Below, piece by piece: positions 16,646 to 24,818 of a DNA stretch of 64,000 bases. Position 1 is the stretch's first letter. Every line of letters begins with the position of its first letter. Source of the DNA: PALSA-1003 sp963791945 (GTDB taxonomy: Bacteria > Pseudomonadota > Gammaproteobacteria > Burkholderiales > Casimicrobiaceae); assembly GCA_963791945.1 (NCBI GenBank), contig CAWBUD010000002.1, positions 930,001-994,000 of the forward strand. The letters run 5' to 3'. Under the pieces are notes generated by a model. The model was given only the letters and a program-made list of their open reading frames with translations. It did no database searches and was not told the origin of the DNA. A program made the translations under genes and the position numbers.

Positions 16646-16888
16646 TCACGCGCGATTGCGTGAGAATCGCGTGACTTTTCCCGATGGACCCTGGTCTTGC
16701 TTCGTCACCACTCGCAACAACGTCGATTCTTGGGCTTTCAGCACCGCGTTCGCCGCGCGTATCAACTCCGCCAGTTCCGGCGCGCTGTAATGGCTGGTGA
16801 TGTCACCGGTCTTGTGCCCGAGCAGCACCTTGCGCGTCTCCAGCGGCACTCCGGCCGTACGCAGACGCCAGACAACGTGTCGACAGGC
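16646..16888 (-). pseudogene. tyrosine recombinase (integrase) C-terminal remnant
   Basis: The minus strand encodes CRHVVWRLRTAGVPLETRKV, LLGHKTGDITSHYSAPELAE and LIRAANAVLKAQE. This is the end of a phage-type integrase, with the catalytic LGHK histidine and HYS tyrosine in place. The N-terminal ~280 residues are gone and the sequence before CRH is not integrase-like. Its 3' end points toward the tRNA-end repeat, the standard layout for an island integrase, with the IS481-type element now in between. It cannot support excision. Confidence 0.8.
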
Positions 16889-17404
16889 TTTCAAGAGATT
16901 TAAAATCGCCGTGAAGCTTGATTTCGATCGGCCAACGTTCTTCGTTGATCGCCTGGCGAGCGATGGCGGGAGCATCCAACGCGACCACGCGCGGGTCTCT
17001 ACGCGGACTTGAAGGGGAGGGCGTTCGCGGTAAGTTGTTCGCATGTGCATGTTGTGGTCATGTTGTCGGCACGTCCGCCGCGGATACCCCGATGTCGTGA
17101 AGGATCTGCCTTAGGTTGGCGACTATCAATCGAGAGAGCGCTTCCGGACTCTCGCCACGAACAGTTGCAACCCCTCCGACTGCAAGGCTTATGTCCGCCG
17201 GCAGAGTCGCGCGGCCATCGGTCTGCGTGAACGGCCCATCGGTTTCGGTCACCTGCTACGTGATACGTGCTCGGGCGCCGCTCGGCAAGCACGGAGATAC
17301 AGGCAGGTCAAGGCTTGACGCCGATCAACGCCGAGTTCCGCGGCCACCTTATCATGGTTGGAACTGGCTCGCGCACGCCCAGCGCTCAAGAAGGTACAAG
17401 AACC
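16889..17404 (+). other. intergenic region left of the low-oxygen gene block
   Basis: About 515 bases without a confidently supported gene. A minus-strand frame at 17058-17252 has natural-looking composition (GESPEALSRLIVANLRQILH) but a weak GTG start and no recognised family; it could be a short hypothetical gene divergent from 17405. Another open stretch (16890-16988) may be integrase debris. The clear feature is the FNR-type palindrome listed separately at 17315. Confidence 0.5.
17315..17328. promoter_or_regulatory. FNR/ANR-type box upstream of the BCAM0308-like operon
   Basis: TTGACGCCGATCAA matches the FNR/ANR consensus TTGAT-N4-ATCAA at 9 of 10 defined bases. Its centre lies about 83 bp before the ATG at 17405, compatible with a class II activator position if the leader is ~40 bases. 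It is the first of a series of such boxes in the island. Confidence 0.7.
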
Positions 17405-17923
17405 ATGACACGCCGACATCCAACTCCGACCGCGGACAGCCCACCGGGCAGCGTCACACGCTATCGCGACCGCATTTTCGACGATCTGCGGCACGATCCC
17501 TATCAGGCGAAGGGCAAGTACCGGGAACCTACGGTGTGCGCAGGGTGCGGTGCGATCTTCCAAAACGGCCGCTGGAAGTGGGGCGAGGCGCCCCTACACT
17601 CCCACAAGGAGACGTGTCCCGCGTGCGCCCGCATCCGCGACAACCTGCCGGCGAGCCTCGTGACACTGTCCGGGGAATTCTTCAACGCGCATCGCGCCGA
17701 GCTCTTGCAGCTCGCCCGCAACACGGCCGAGAGCGAACGTGCCGAGCACCCGCTGCATCGGATCATGCATGTCGCCGAGACGCCGGACGAGGCGGTGATC
17801 TCGACTTGCGACGTACATTCCCCGCGCCGCATCGGAGGGGCTCTCGAGCGGGCGTACGACGGCGAACTCGAAGTGCGCTTCGGCGAGGACGAGTACTCGG
17901 TACGCGTTCACTGGACGCGCTAG
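17405..17923 (+). CDS. BCAM0308 family zinc-ribbon protein
   Basis: 172 residues from the ATG at 17405. Two cysteine pairs, CAGC near residue 46 and CPAC near residue 73, form a probable zinc ribbon like that of NMD3-related proteins. The DPYQAKGKYREPTVCAGCGA stretch is the family signature I associate with BCAM0308 of Burkholderia cenocepacia. That gene belongs to the low-oxygen lxa locus. The molecular role is unknown; the zinc ribbon and the ribosome hibernation factor that follows 1 bp later suggest a ribosome-linked job, which is inference. An FNR-type box lies 77 bp upstream. Confidence 0.8.
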   Translation: MTRRHPTPTADSPPGSVTRYRDRIFDDLRHDPYQAKGKYREPTVCAGCGAIFQNGRWKWGEAPLHSHKETCPACARIRDNLPASLVTLSGEFFNAHRAELLQLARNTAESERAEHPLHRIMHVAETPDEAVISTCDVHSPRRIGGALERAYDGELEVRFGEDEYSVRVHWTR

Positions 17924-17924
17924 C

Positions 17925-18263
17925 ATGCAATCGACGCTTCAGATCTCGATTCGGCACATGACGGATTCGTCAGCGCTCGAGGCGCGCATTCGCGAGAGCG
18001 CGGCCAAGCTGGACGAGTTCTACCGGGGCATCGTGCGTTGCCACGTTGTGGTCGAGGAACAGGGCCGGCACCGACAACAAGGTCGCTGGTTCAACGTCCG
18101 CCTCGCCGTCCGCGTCCCAGGTCACGAGCTTATCGTCAATCGCGATCACGACGAGGACGTATACGTTGCGCTGCGCAACGCCTTCGCGAGCCTGACCCGG
18201 CGATTAGAGGATGTTGCTCGTCGCCAGCACGGCCAGGTCAAGCCGCAGGAAACAGCGGGCTGA
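17925..18263 (+). CDS. hpf: ribosome hibernation promoting factor (HPF/RaiA, short form)
   Basis: 112 residues with the HPF/YfiA beta-alpha-beta-beta-beta-alpha pattern: LQISIRHMTDSSALEARIRE, AAKLDEFYRGIVRCHVVVEE, WFNVRLAVRVPGHELIVNRD, DEDVYVALRNAFASLTRRLE. There is no long-form C-terminal dimerisation domain. Family members bind the decoding centre of the 30S subunit and silence ribosomes in stationary phase or starvation. It starts 1 bp after the stop of the BCAM0308-like gene, so both are co-transcribed under the FNR-type box at 17315. Its presence fits a dormancy programme under low oxygen. Confidence 0.9.
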   Translation: MQSTLQISIRHMTDSSALEARIRESAAKLDEFYRGIVRCHVVVEEQGRHRQQGRWFNVRLAVRVPGHELIVNRDHDEDVYVALRNAFASLTRRLEDVARRQHGQVKPQETAG

Positions 18264-18281
18264 GTCTCTACGGGCGGACGC

Positions 18282-19493
18282 ATGCCGACACGCGTGTTCC
18301 AGGACGTGAAGCCGCTGCCGGCCGCTACCTTCGTCGAAGACGGAAAGGACCAGGCGCGGCTGCTGGCGGCGCCGTCGCGACCGGCGGTCTTGGCCTCCGC
18401 AGATCCGTTTGCGCCGGCCGACCCCGGGGCGGACCCCGGACTCGGGGTAAAGGTTGCGTTCCTCTCGCGCCCGGAGAGCTACGCCGAGGCGACGAAGCGA
18501 GTGGAGGTGCTCGAGACGCACATGTCGTGGGTCTTTCTCACCGACACGATGGCCTGGAAGCTTAAGAAACCGGTTCGATCGCGCTACCTGGACTTCACCA
18601 CGGCGGCGGCGCGGCGCCTGGACTGCGAGGAAGAGCTGCGGCTCAACTCCCGGCTCTCAGACGGCGTCTACTTGGGATTAGTGGCGCTCGCGCTCGACGC
18701 CCGGGGCGGCTTGTGTCTTGGAGAAGGCAACAACGTCGTCGACTGGCTGGTGAAGATGCGGCGACTTCCCGGAGATCGCATGCTCGACCGCCTGCTGCGC
18801 GCGCGCACACTGCAGCGCGAGGATCTTGTGCGTACGATCGAGCGGCTCGCCCGCTTCTATCGCGACGCCGTTCCGGTCGCAATGATGCCGGCTCGATACC
18901 GCGCGAAGTTTGCCACCGAAATCGACGAGAACCGGCACGAGCTGGCCGCCCCGGTGTACGGCTTGCCGCTCGAGTCGGTCGAGGCAACCTGTGCGCAGCA
19001 ACTTGCGCTGCTCGAGCGCGAACGAGAGCTGTTCGATGAGCGAGTTGTCGGCGGCCGTATCGTCGAAGCGCACGGCGATCTTCGACCCGAGCATATCTGC
19101 CTCGACGAAAATCCGCAGATTATCGACTGCCTCGAATTCTCGCGTGAGCTGCGCCTGCTCGATCCGGCGGACGAACTGGGATTCCTCGCGCTCGAGTGCG
19201 AGCGCCTCGGCGCGACCGAGCTTGCCGCGATGATCTTCAGTACCTATACGACGGTCACGGGCGATGCACCGCGCGCGGTTCTCGTTCACTTCTATCAGAG
19301 CTACCGCGCCTGCGTGCGGGCGAAGATCGCGATCCGGCATCTCGCCGACGCCGCGCCGCGCGACCCTGCCAGGTGGCCCGCGCAGGCGTGCGCTTACCTC
19401 GCACTGGCGCGCGAGCACCTCCAATGCTGTGCGCGGGCCGAACCGCTTCCAGCTCAGCCTCCTTGTAGTTCGACGATCGAGCCGCCGCTATGA
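18282..19493 (+). CDS. aminoglycoside phosphotransferase-like kinase family protein
   Basis: 403 residues. After a variable ~75-residue N-terminus come VEVLETHMSWVFLTDTMAWK and LKKPVRSRYLDFTTAAARR. This pattern occurs in a family of APH-fold proteins often fused to a P-loop kinase. The catalytic loop is VEAHGDLRPEHICLDE, about residues 260-275, and the metal-binding Asp is in IIDCLEFS. No P-loop domain follows, so only the APH half is present. The substrate is unknown; related genes sit in low-oxygen loci beside Usp genes. The end overlaps the convergent PRPP synthetase gene by 40 bp. Confidence 0.8.
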   Translation: MPTRVFQDVKPLPAATFVEDGKDQARLLAAPSRPAVLASADPFAPADPGADPGLGVKVAFLSRPESYAEATKRVEVLETHMSWVFLTDTMAWKLKKPVRSRYLDFTTAAARRLDCEEELRLNSRLSDGVYLGLVALALDARGGLCLGEGNNVVDWLVKMRRLPGDRMLDRLLRARTLQREDLVRTIERLARFYRDAVPVAMMPARYRAKFATEIDENRHELAAPVYGLPLESVEATCAQQLALLERERELFDERVVGGRIVEAHGDLRPEHICLDENPQIIDCLEFSRELRLLDPADELGFLALECERLGATELAAMIFSTYTTVTGDAPRAVLVHFYQSYRACVRAKIAIRHLADAAPRDPARWPAQACAYLALAREHLQCCARAEPLPAQPPCSSTIEPPL

Positions 19494-20440
19494 AGCCGGC
19501 GGATTGCCTCGGCGAATAGCGCAGCGGCGTTGATCTGCTCGAGCCGCGTGGAGAGGCGTGGATCGGTCACTCGCAACGGCGGGATGGTGTCGGTGACCAC
19601 GATGCGCTCGATGTCACTCCCACCGAGCACCGCGTTGGCGGCGGCAGCAAAGACGCCGTGAGCGGCCGCCGCGAAGATGTGCGTCGCGCCACACTGTTTG
19701 CAGGCCTGCGCCGCACGAACGACCGTGTTGCCGGCGGCGATCAGGTCGTCGACGATGATCGCGATCTTGCCCTCGACATTGCCGATCAGCGCATCGCCGG
19801 TCAGCACGCCGCTGCTGCGATACTTCTCTGCGAACGCGGCGACGACCGGGCGTCCGAGCGCGGCGGCGAGCCGAATTCGGAACGCTTCCGCGCGCTTGAT
19901 TCCGCCTGCGTCGGGCGAAACGACCGCGACCTCGGCGGACCCGATCGCCGGGGCGAGATGCGCCACCAAGAGTGGCGCGGCTTCAAGGTGCTCGGTGCGG
20001 CAACGGAACGCGTTCTGGAACGCGGCGAGATTGTGCACGTCGAGCGTCACGACGCAGTCGGTTCCGACCGCCTCGAAGAGTTGCGCGACATAGCGCGTGG
20101 TGACGGGATCGCGAGTCTTGCTCTTGCGGTCCTTGCGCGCATAGGCGAGGTACGGAACGATGGCAGTCACCCGGCCCGCCGCCGCATCCTTGAGCGCGCC
20201 GATGAAAAATAGGAGCCGTGCCAGCTTGTCGTTGACGCTCTGTCCCGCGTCGGAATACAGCGAATGGATGACGTAGACGTCACGGTCGCGGACGCTTGCG
20301 AGCGGACGCGACTTATGCTCGCCGTCCTCGAAGTCCCGTTCCTCATGCGCTGAAAGTGCGATGCCGAGCGCGCTCGCGACGGCCTCCCCGTACGCGCGGC
20401 TCGCGTCGAGTGCGAAAAGCATCAGATCATCGGCGTGCAT
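19454..20440 (-). CDS. prs: ribose-phosphate pyrophosphokinase (PRPP synthetase) paralogue
   Basis: 328 residues. Key segments are EERDFEDGEHKSRPL near residue 35, IVPYLAYARKDRKSKTRDPV (the flexible catalytic loop), VVTLDVHNLAAFQNAF (metal-binding region), VVSPDAGGIKRAEAF and the PRPP loop AIIVDDLIAAGNTVVRA. The last deviates from the usual DDxxxTGGT (here DDLIAAGNT), as in other accessory paralogues. The enzyme makes PRPP from ribose 5-phosphate and ATP. With the PRPP-using NAPRT and a phosphoribosyltransferase nearby, it suggests a dedicated supply for NAD salvage. The gene start overlaps the end of the Usp pseudogene by 19 bp. Confidence 0.88.
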   Translation of the reverse strand: MHADDLMLFALDASRAYGEAVASALGIALSAHEERDFEDGEHKSRPLASVRDRDVYVIHSLYSDAGQSVNDKLARLLFFIGALKDAAAGRVTAIVPYLAYARKDRKSKTRDPVTTRYVAQLFEAVGTDCVVTLDVHNLAAFQNAFRCRTEHLEAAPLLVAHLAPAIGSAEVAVVSPDAGGIKRAEAFRIRLAAALGRPVVAAFAEKYRSSGVLTGDALIGNVEGKIAIIVDDLIAAGNTVVRAAQACKQCGATHIFAAAAHGVFAAAANAVLGGSDIERIVVTDTIPPLRVTDPRLSTRLEQINAAALFAEAIRRLHSGGSIVELQGG

Positions 20441-20888
20441 CTGCAGCGATCTCGCGAATCAACTGCGGTGCGCACGACCATCTCGGCATCGCTGCCCATG
20501 ACGACGCGCGATAGGCCGCGCCGGCCATGCGTGCCGAGGACGATGACGTCGGCGCGCCATTTCTTGGCCTGCTTGATGATCTGATCGGCGACCCGGCGAC
20601 CGATGGTTTCCAGCAACACAACCTCGACTTGAATGCGATGCTTGCGCACTTTGGCCTCGGCTCGGGCGAGAAGCTTCTGCCCGCCTGCGCGCAACGCCTT
20701 GAGGAACTCGTCGACATAGCTCGGCGCCATGTACAGCATGCCGTCGGCACCGCCGTCACGATCAGGTCATCGACGACATGGAGCAGGCAAATTTTCGCTT
20801 TCTGATCGCTGGCGAGGCCAATTGCCTCCTCCAGACCGCGGTTCGACGTGGGACTGCCGTCGATGGGAACCAGAATCCTGTGAAACAT
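20422..20888 (-). pseudogene. universal stress protein (UspA family), frameshifted
   Basis: The ATG at 20888 has AAGGAG just upstream and opens with FHRILVPIDGSPTSNRGLEE. At about 20746 the frame breaks: the sequence reads CCG-ACG-GCA where CCG-GAC-GGC-ATG would continue the protein, so one base is missing. The second part, MLYMAPSYVDEFLKALRAGG to GTHGRRGLSRVVMGSDAEM, is in another frame and has the ATP-binding G-2x-G-9x-G pattern. The tail after VVRTA is also atypical. Either a true pseudogene or a single sequencing error. Confidence 0.8.
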
Positions 20889-20960
20889 GCGAAGCTCCTT
20901 CGATCGAGTCGTGTCCGTCGGAATTCGGGATGCTAAATCGGCTCCGCGCGAACGCGACGA

Positions 20961-21806
20961 TCAATGCGCCATCAACACCGGGACGGTCATCGTCGAGAGA
21001 AGCGTCCGTGTCGCCCCGCCCAGGACCTCTTCACGCCATCGCGAACGGCCGTAGCCCCCCATCACGATCAGGTCACTGCCCTGGTCGGCAGCTCGCGACA
21101 GCAGCCACTCGTCGACAGCGATATCGCCATCGCCGAGATTGTCTGATTCGAGCCGCGCGGAAACGCCGTGGCGGTGCATATACGCCAACAAGCGCTCGCG
21201 CGCTAGCGCATCTGCGCCCCGCGCGGATGCGCTTGGATCGAGGCAGGCAATAGTCACCTGGCGCGCGCGAACAAGGACCGGCAGCGCGTCGGCGAGCGCG
21301 CGTGAGGCCTCGCGTCCGCCGTCCCAGGCGACCAGAACATTGGTTCCGACGATTTCAGGGGCGCCGACATAGGGAGCGACGAGCACCGGCCGTCCCCCCT
21401 CGAGCAGCACTGCGGCGACAAGCTGCGCTGCGAAGGACCAGCCAGTCTGAGCGGAGCCGGGCTGACCGAGGACGATCAGATCGGCGCAGCGCGCGTGCGC
21501 CACAGCGGCATCGATCACGGGCCCTGCCGGTGCACGCCATTCGACGTCGGTAACACCGGCCGCAGCCGCGGCCTGCCGGAACGCGTCTTCCTCCAGTCGC
21601 TGGGCCTCGACGGCGTTTCGCATATACCGCTCGACGGTGTCGGTAGGAAGCAGCGCCGCGAGCGACGGCGTGATTTCGGGCACATCGTCGAAGTAGACGC
21701 CGACGAGCCGCGCGGCGAAATCGCGAGCTAGGCTGATAGCTATGCCGAGGCGGCTTCGAGATCCGGCGCTTCGGTCGATATGAAGGAGGATGGTCTGATA
21801 AGTCAT
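20961..21806 (-). CDS. tandem-domain universal stress protein
   Basis: 281 residues with two Usp folds. Domain 1 (1-145) starts YQTILLHIDRSAGSRSRLGI and has the variant loop VLGQPGSAQTGWS. Domain 2 (150-281) has NVLVAWDGGREASRALADAL and the glycine-rich VMGGYGRSRWREEVLGGATR. Double-Usp proteins of this kind are typical of ANR-regulated loci and support survival without oxygen. The role in binding ATP is uncertain because domain 1 lacks the full loop. The FNR-type box at 21952 lies 146 bp upstream and is shared with the divergent PolX gene. Confidence 0.9.
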   Translation of the reverse strand: MTYQTILLHIDRSAGSRSRLGIAISLARDFAARLVGVYFDDVPEITPSLAALLPTDTVERYMRNAVEAQRLEEDAFRQAAAAAGVTDVEWRAPAGPVIDAAVAHARCADLIVLGQPGSAQTGWSFAAQLVAAVLLEGGRPVLVAPYVGAPEIVGTNVLVAWDGGREASRALADALPVLVRARQVTIACLDPSASARGADALARERLLAYMHRHGVSARLESDNLGDGDIAVDEWLLSRAADQGSDLIVMGGYGRSRWREEVLGGATRTLLSTMTVPVLMAH

Positions 21807-21951
21807 CGAGGTCGGCGCGAGCCGCGACGCCTAAGCGTCCGATGCGCTGGGTTGGACAATGCAAGCATATGCGGCGCTGGCCGCGTCGTCCTTGCGCAAG
21901 ATCAACGCGCACGATCTAGGAAGGCCAGACCTTGCGACTGAAACTACACCC

Positions 21952-21965
21952 TTGACCCGCATCAA
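21952..21965. promoter_or_regulatory. FNR/ANR-type box between double-Usp and PolX genes
   Basis: TTGACCCGCATCAA matches the FNR/ANR consensus at 9 of 10 positions. It lies between two divergent genes, 146 bp from the Usp start and 158 bp from the PolX start. Confidence 0.65.
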
Positions 21966-22123
21966 CGCAGGGAAACGGATGCAGGCCGTACCATGGGTGC
22001 CATAGGATCGTTGCTCGATGAGGCCTGAAGAGGTCGGACAACCCGCCGTCTTCGTTGCCCGCGGCTTGTCCAGGAGCTACCGATGTTTACCGGGGTCCGG
22101 GGGCCTGCGAGCAGGAGGATCTG

Positions 22124-23890
22124 ATGTCCATTCAGAACCTAGCAATTGCTGCAATCTTCGAGGAAATTGCAGATCGCCTTGCGATCCGGGGCGAGAATGT
22201 GTTCCGCGTCCGCGCGTACAGCAACGCCGCGCGCATGCTGCAGGGGCTCGGGCCCGACGTGAAACAGAAGCTCGAGCGAGGGGACGATCTCACCGAGCTT
22301 CCCGGCATCGGCGCCGATCTCGCGGGCAAGATCCGGGAGATCGTCGACACAGGGAAGTGCGCGCTACTCGAGCGGCTGCGGCGGGAGATGCCGGCGGCGG
22401 TCACGGAATTGCTCAAGGTTCCGGGGCTGGGACCGAAACGCGTGGCGCTGCTCTGGCACGAACTCGACGTGCAGACGCCCGAGCAGGTACTGCGCGCGGC
22501 GCGCGACAAGCGCATCCGCGAGCTGCCCGGCTTCGGCGAGAAGATGGAGCACCAGATCGAGGCGGCGGTGGCTGCGCGCTTATCCGTGGAAACGCGTATG
22601 AAGCTTGCCACCGCCGCGCAACACGCCGAGGCGCTGGTGCGACATCTCGAGCAGGCGAAAGGCGTCGACCGGGTTGTCGTTGCGGGAAGCTTCCGCCGCA
22701 TGCGGGAGACGGTTGGCGATCTCGACTTCGTGGTTACCGCGCGGAAGGCGAATGCTGCGATGGAACGCTTCATTGCCTATTCCGAGGTGGGCGGGGTGCT
22801 CGCGCAGGGCGAGACCCGAGCGAGCGTACGGCTCAAGTGTGGCCTGCAGGTCGATCTGCGCGTCGTCCCGGCCGAAAGTTTCGGCGCGGCGCTCGTCTAT
22901 TTCACCGGTTCGAAGGCGCACAACATCGCGCTGCGTCGCTTGGCACAGGAGCGCGAGCTCAAGATCAACGAGTACGGCGTGTTCAAGGGCGCCAAGCGGA
23001 TCGCCGGGGACACCGAAACCTCGGTCTATCGCGCCGTCGGACTGCCGGAGATACCGCCCGAGCTGCGCGAAGATCGAGGCGAGATCGAGGCCGCTCGCGC
23101 GGGCCGGCTACCGCAGCTGGTCGAACTCGCGGATCTCAGAGGCGATCTGCACGCGCATACGACTGCGACCGACGGCCGCAGCTCGCTGGAGGACATGGTT
23201 GCCGCGGCGCGGGCGCTCGGTTTCGAGTACCTTGCGATCACCGAGCATTCGCGTCGCCAGTCGATGGCCCGCGGCCTCGACCCGGGTCGACTGCGCCGGC
23301 AGGGTGACGCCATCGACCGGCTCAATGCGAAGAGCGAAGGTATCCGCGTGCTCAAGGGCATCGAAGTCGACGTTGTCGACGACGGCACGCTCGACCTGCC
23401 GGATAGCGTGCTCGCGGAGCTCGATGTCGTCGTTGCCGCGGTGCACAGCCGCTTCAACCTGTCGCGGGCGCAGCAGACCGAGCGCATCCTGCGGGGGCTC
23501 GATAACCCGCGGGTGACGCTGCTCGCTCATCCGACCGGGCGGCTCATCGGCGAGCGCGAGCCTTACGATGTCGACATGCTCAAGATCATGCGCAAGGCGA
23601 AGGCGCGAGGCGTTGGTCTCGAGTTGAACGCCCACCCGGAGCGCCTCGATCTCACCGACACCCATTGCCGCATGGCCAAGGACGAGGGCGTGCTGGTGGC
23701 CGTCAACTCCGATGCCCACGACACCGGAGAGTTCGCGAATCTGCGTTACGGCATCGGCCAGGCACGACGCGGCTGGCTCGCGCGCGGCGACATTCTCAAC
23801 ACGCGCTCGCTGCCGGCGTTACTGCCGCTGCTCAAGCGCGACCGGACCGGCATGGCGAAGACCCGCCCTGCAGCCGCACTCGCCGACTGA
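22124..23890 (+). CDS. polX: PolX-type DNA polymerase/3'-5' exonuclease with PHP domain
   Basis: 588 residues; the ATG at 22124 follows GGAGGA and the upstream extension to 22055 is not needed. The N-terminal ~100 residues carry helix-hairpin-helix motifs (LTELPGIGADLAGKI, LLKVPGLGPKRVAL). The family X polymerase core has GSFRRMRETVGDLDFVVTA with the DLD metal pair and QVDLRVVP with the third Asp. From ~340 the PHP phosphoesterase begins: DLRGDLHAHTTATDGRSS, VVAAVHSRFN, VAVNSDAHDTGEF. Family members do gap filling and exonucleolytic repair. Its position suggests DNA repair during dormancy. Confidence 0.93.
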   Translation: MSIQNLAIAAIFEEIADRLAIRGENVFRVRAYSNAARMLQGLGPDVKQKLERGDDLTELPGIGADLAGKIREIVDTGKCALLERLRREMPAAVTELLKVPGLGPKRVALLWHELDVQTPEQVLRAARDKRIRELPGFGEKMEHQIEAAVAARLSVETRMKLATAAQHAEALVRHLEQAKGVDRVVVAGSFRRMRETVGDLDFVVTARKANAAMERFIAYSEVGGVLAQGETRASVRLKCGLQVDLRVVPAESFGAALVYFTGSKAHNIALRRLAQERELKINEYGVFKGAKRIAGDTETSVYRAVGLPEIPPELREDRGEIEAARAGRLPQLVELADLRGDLHAHTTATDGRSSLEDMVAAARALGFEYLAITEHSRRQSMARGLDPGRLRRQGDAIDRLNAKSEGIRVLKGIEVDVVDDGTLDLPDSVLAELDVVVAAVHSRFNLSRAQQTERILRGLDNPRVTLLAHPTGRLIGEREPYDVDMLKIMRKAKARGVGLELNAHPERLDLTDTHCRMAKDEGVLVAVNSDAHDTGEFANLRYGIGQARRGWLARGDILNTRSLPALLPLLKRDRTGMAKTRPAAALAD

Positions 23891-23912
23891 TGGGCCGAAA
23901 CGAGTCAAAGCG

Positions 23913-24101
23913 ATGCCCTGGAACTCCGACTATTTCCCCACTTCGATGAGGCATTTGTCGCCGATCGTGCGCGACAAGGCGATCGAGATCGCGAACGCGT
24001 TGCTGGAGGAAGGCATGGAGGAGGGCAAGGCGATCCGCATCGCGATAGCCAAGGCCAAGGAGTGGGCGAGCCGTCACGGACGAGGAGTGAGAACCCCGTG
24101 A
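23913..24101 (+). CDS. small conserved protein of unknown function (62 aa)
   Basis: The ATG at 23913 gives PWNSDYFPTSMRHLSPIVRD followed by KAIEIANALLEEGMEEGKAI and RIAIAKAKEWASRHG. I recognise this as a widespread small helical protein of bacteria (PW...YP.S...L...VR.KAIEIANALL), sometimes found with DUF2188, with no known activity. It starts 22 bp after the PolX stop and is probably in its operon. Confidence 0.8.
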   Translation: MPWNSDYFPTSMRHLSPIVRDKAIEIANALLEEGMEEGKAIRIAIAKAKEWASRHGRGVRTP

Positions 24102-24211
24102 GCGAGGAACAGGATTTCTACAATCTCTATCGCCACGGCTGGCTTGCCATCGGATTACTTCTGCACCCTTCGTGCAAAAAAAGTGCTCAGAACGCGCGTC
24201 GGGGGATAGTC

Positions 24212-24747
24212 ATGAGTGTCGGCATCGTTCTTAAGAACCTGCTGGGCCTGGTACTGATCCTCGTCGGTGTCATCCTTTCGGTGCCAGGATTGCCTGGCCG
24301 GGGAACGCTCACGCTGCTGGCCAAGGTACTGCTTCCGGTGGACGGTTCCGCGACCGCGACTCGCGCTACGCAAAAGCTCATCGAGACGCTTGGCTGGTAC
24401 AGGGAGCAGCCAAAGTCGATTTGCTGGCCGTGCACCTGCCGGTACCGCCGTTCCCGAACATGAGCGTGGTTGTCAGCGACGAAATGCTCGAGCGCTACTA
24501 CGCGGACGAATGCCAACTCATGCTGGCGTCGAGCAAGAAGCTGCTCGATGCGGCGGGTGTGGGATACACCGAGCGCGCGCTGGTCGGGCCGATCGCCGAA
24601 TCCATCGTCAAGCAGGCGAAGCAATCCGGCAGTAAGATGATCTACATGGGCACGCGGGGCATGACCGCGCTCTCCAACATGGTGCTAGGCTCGGTTACGA
24701 CGAGAGTGTTGCATCTGGCCGATATTCCCGTCGTTCTGATCCCCTGA
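24212..24747 (+). pseudogene. chimeric and frameshifted Usp gene fused to a membrane-protein N-terminus
   Basis: The ATG at 24212 encodes one transmembrane segment (GIVLKNLLGLVLILVGVILS, then VPGLPGRGTLTLL), the usual start of a small PGPGW-like membrane protein. After ~38 residues it runs directly into the start of a universal stress protein lacking its own initiator (AKVLLPVDGSATATRATQKL). Near 24400-24415 the frame shifts. The remainder (DLLAVHLPVPPFPNMSVVVS to GTRGMTALSNMVLGSVTTRV) ends at 24747. So a deletion joined two genes and a frameshift then broke the product. The downstream 108 codons could be translated alone from an internal start, but would lack the first strands. Confidence 0.75.
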
Positions 24748-24818
24748 GAGATCGTGCGCCGACCGTGACGGCGTCTGGATAGATCGTCAACATCTGAATC
24801 GACGGCGAACGCGACACC

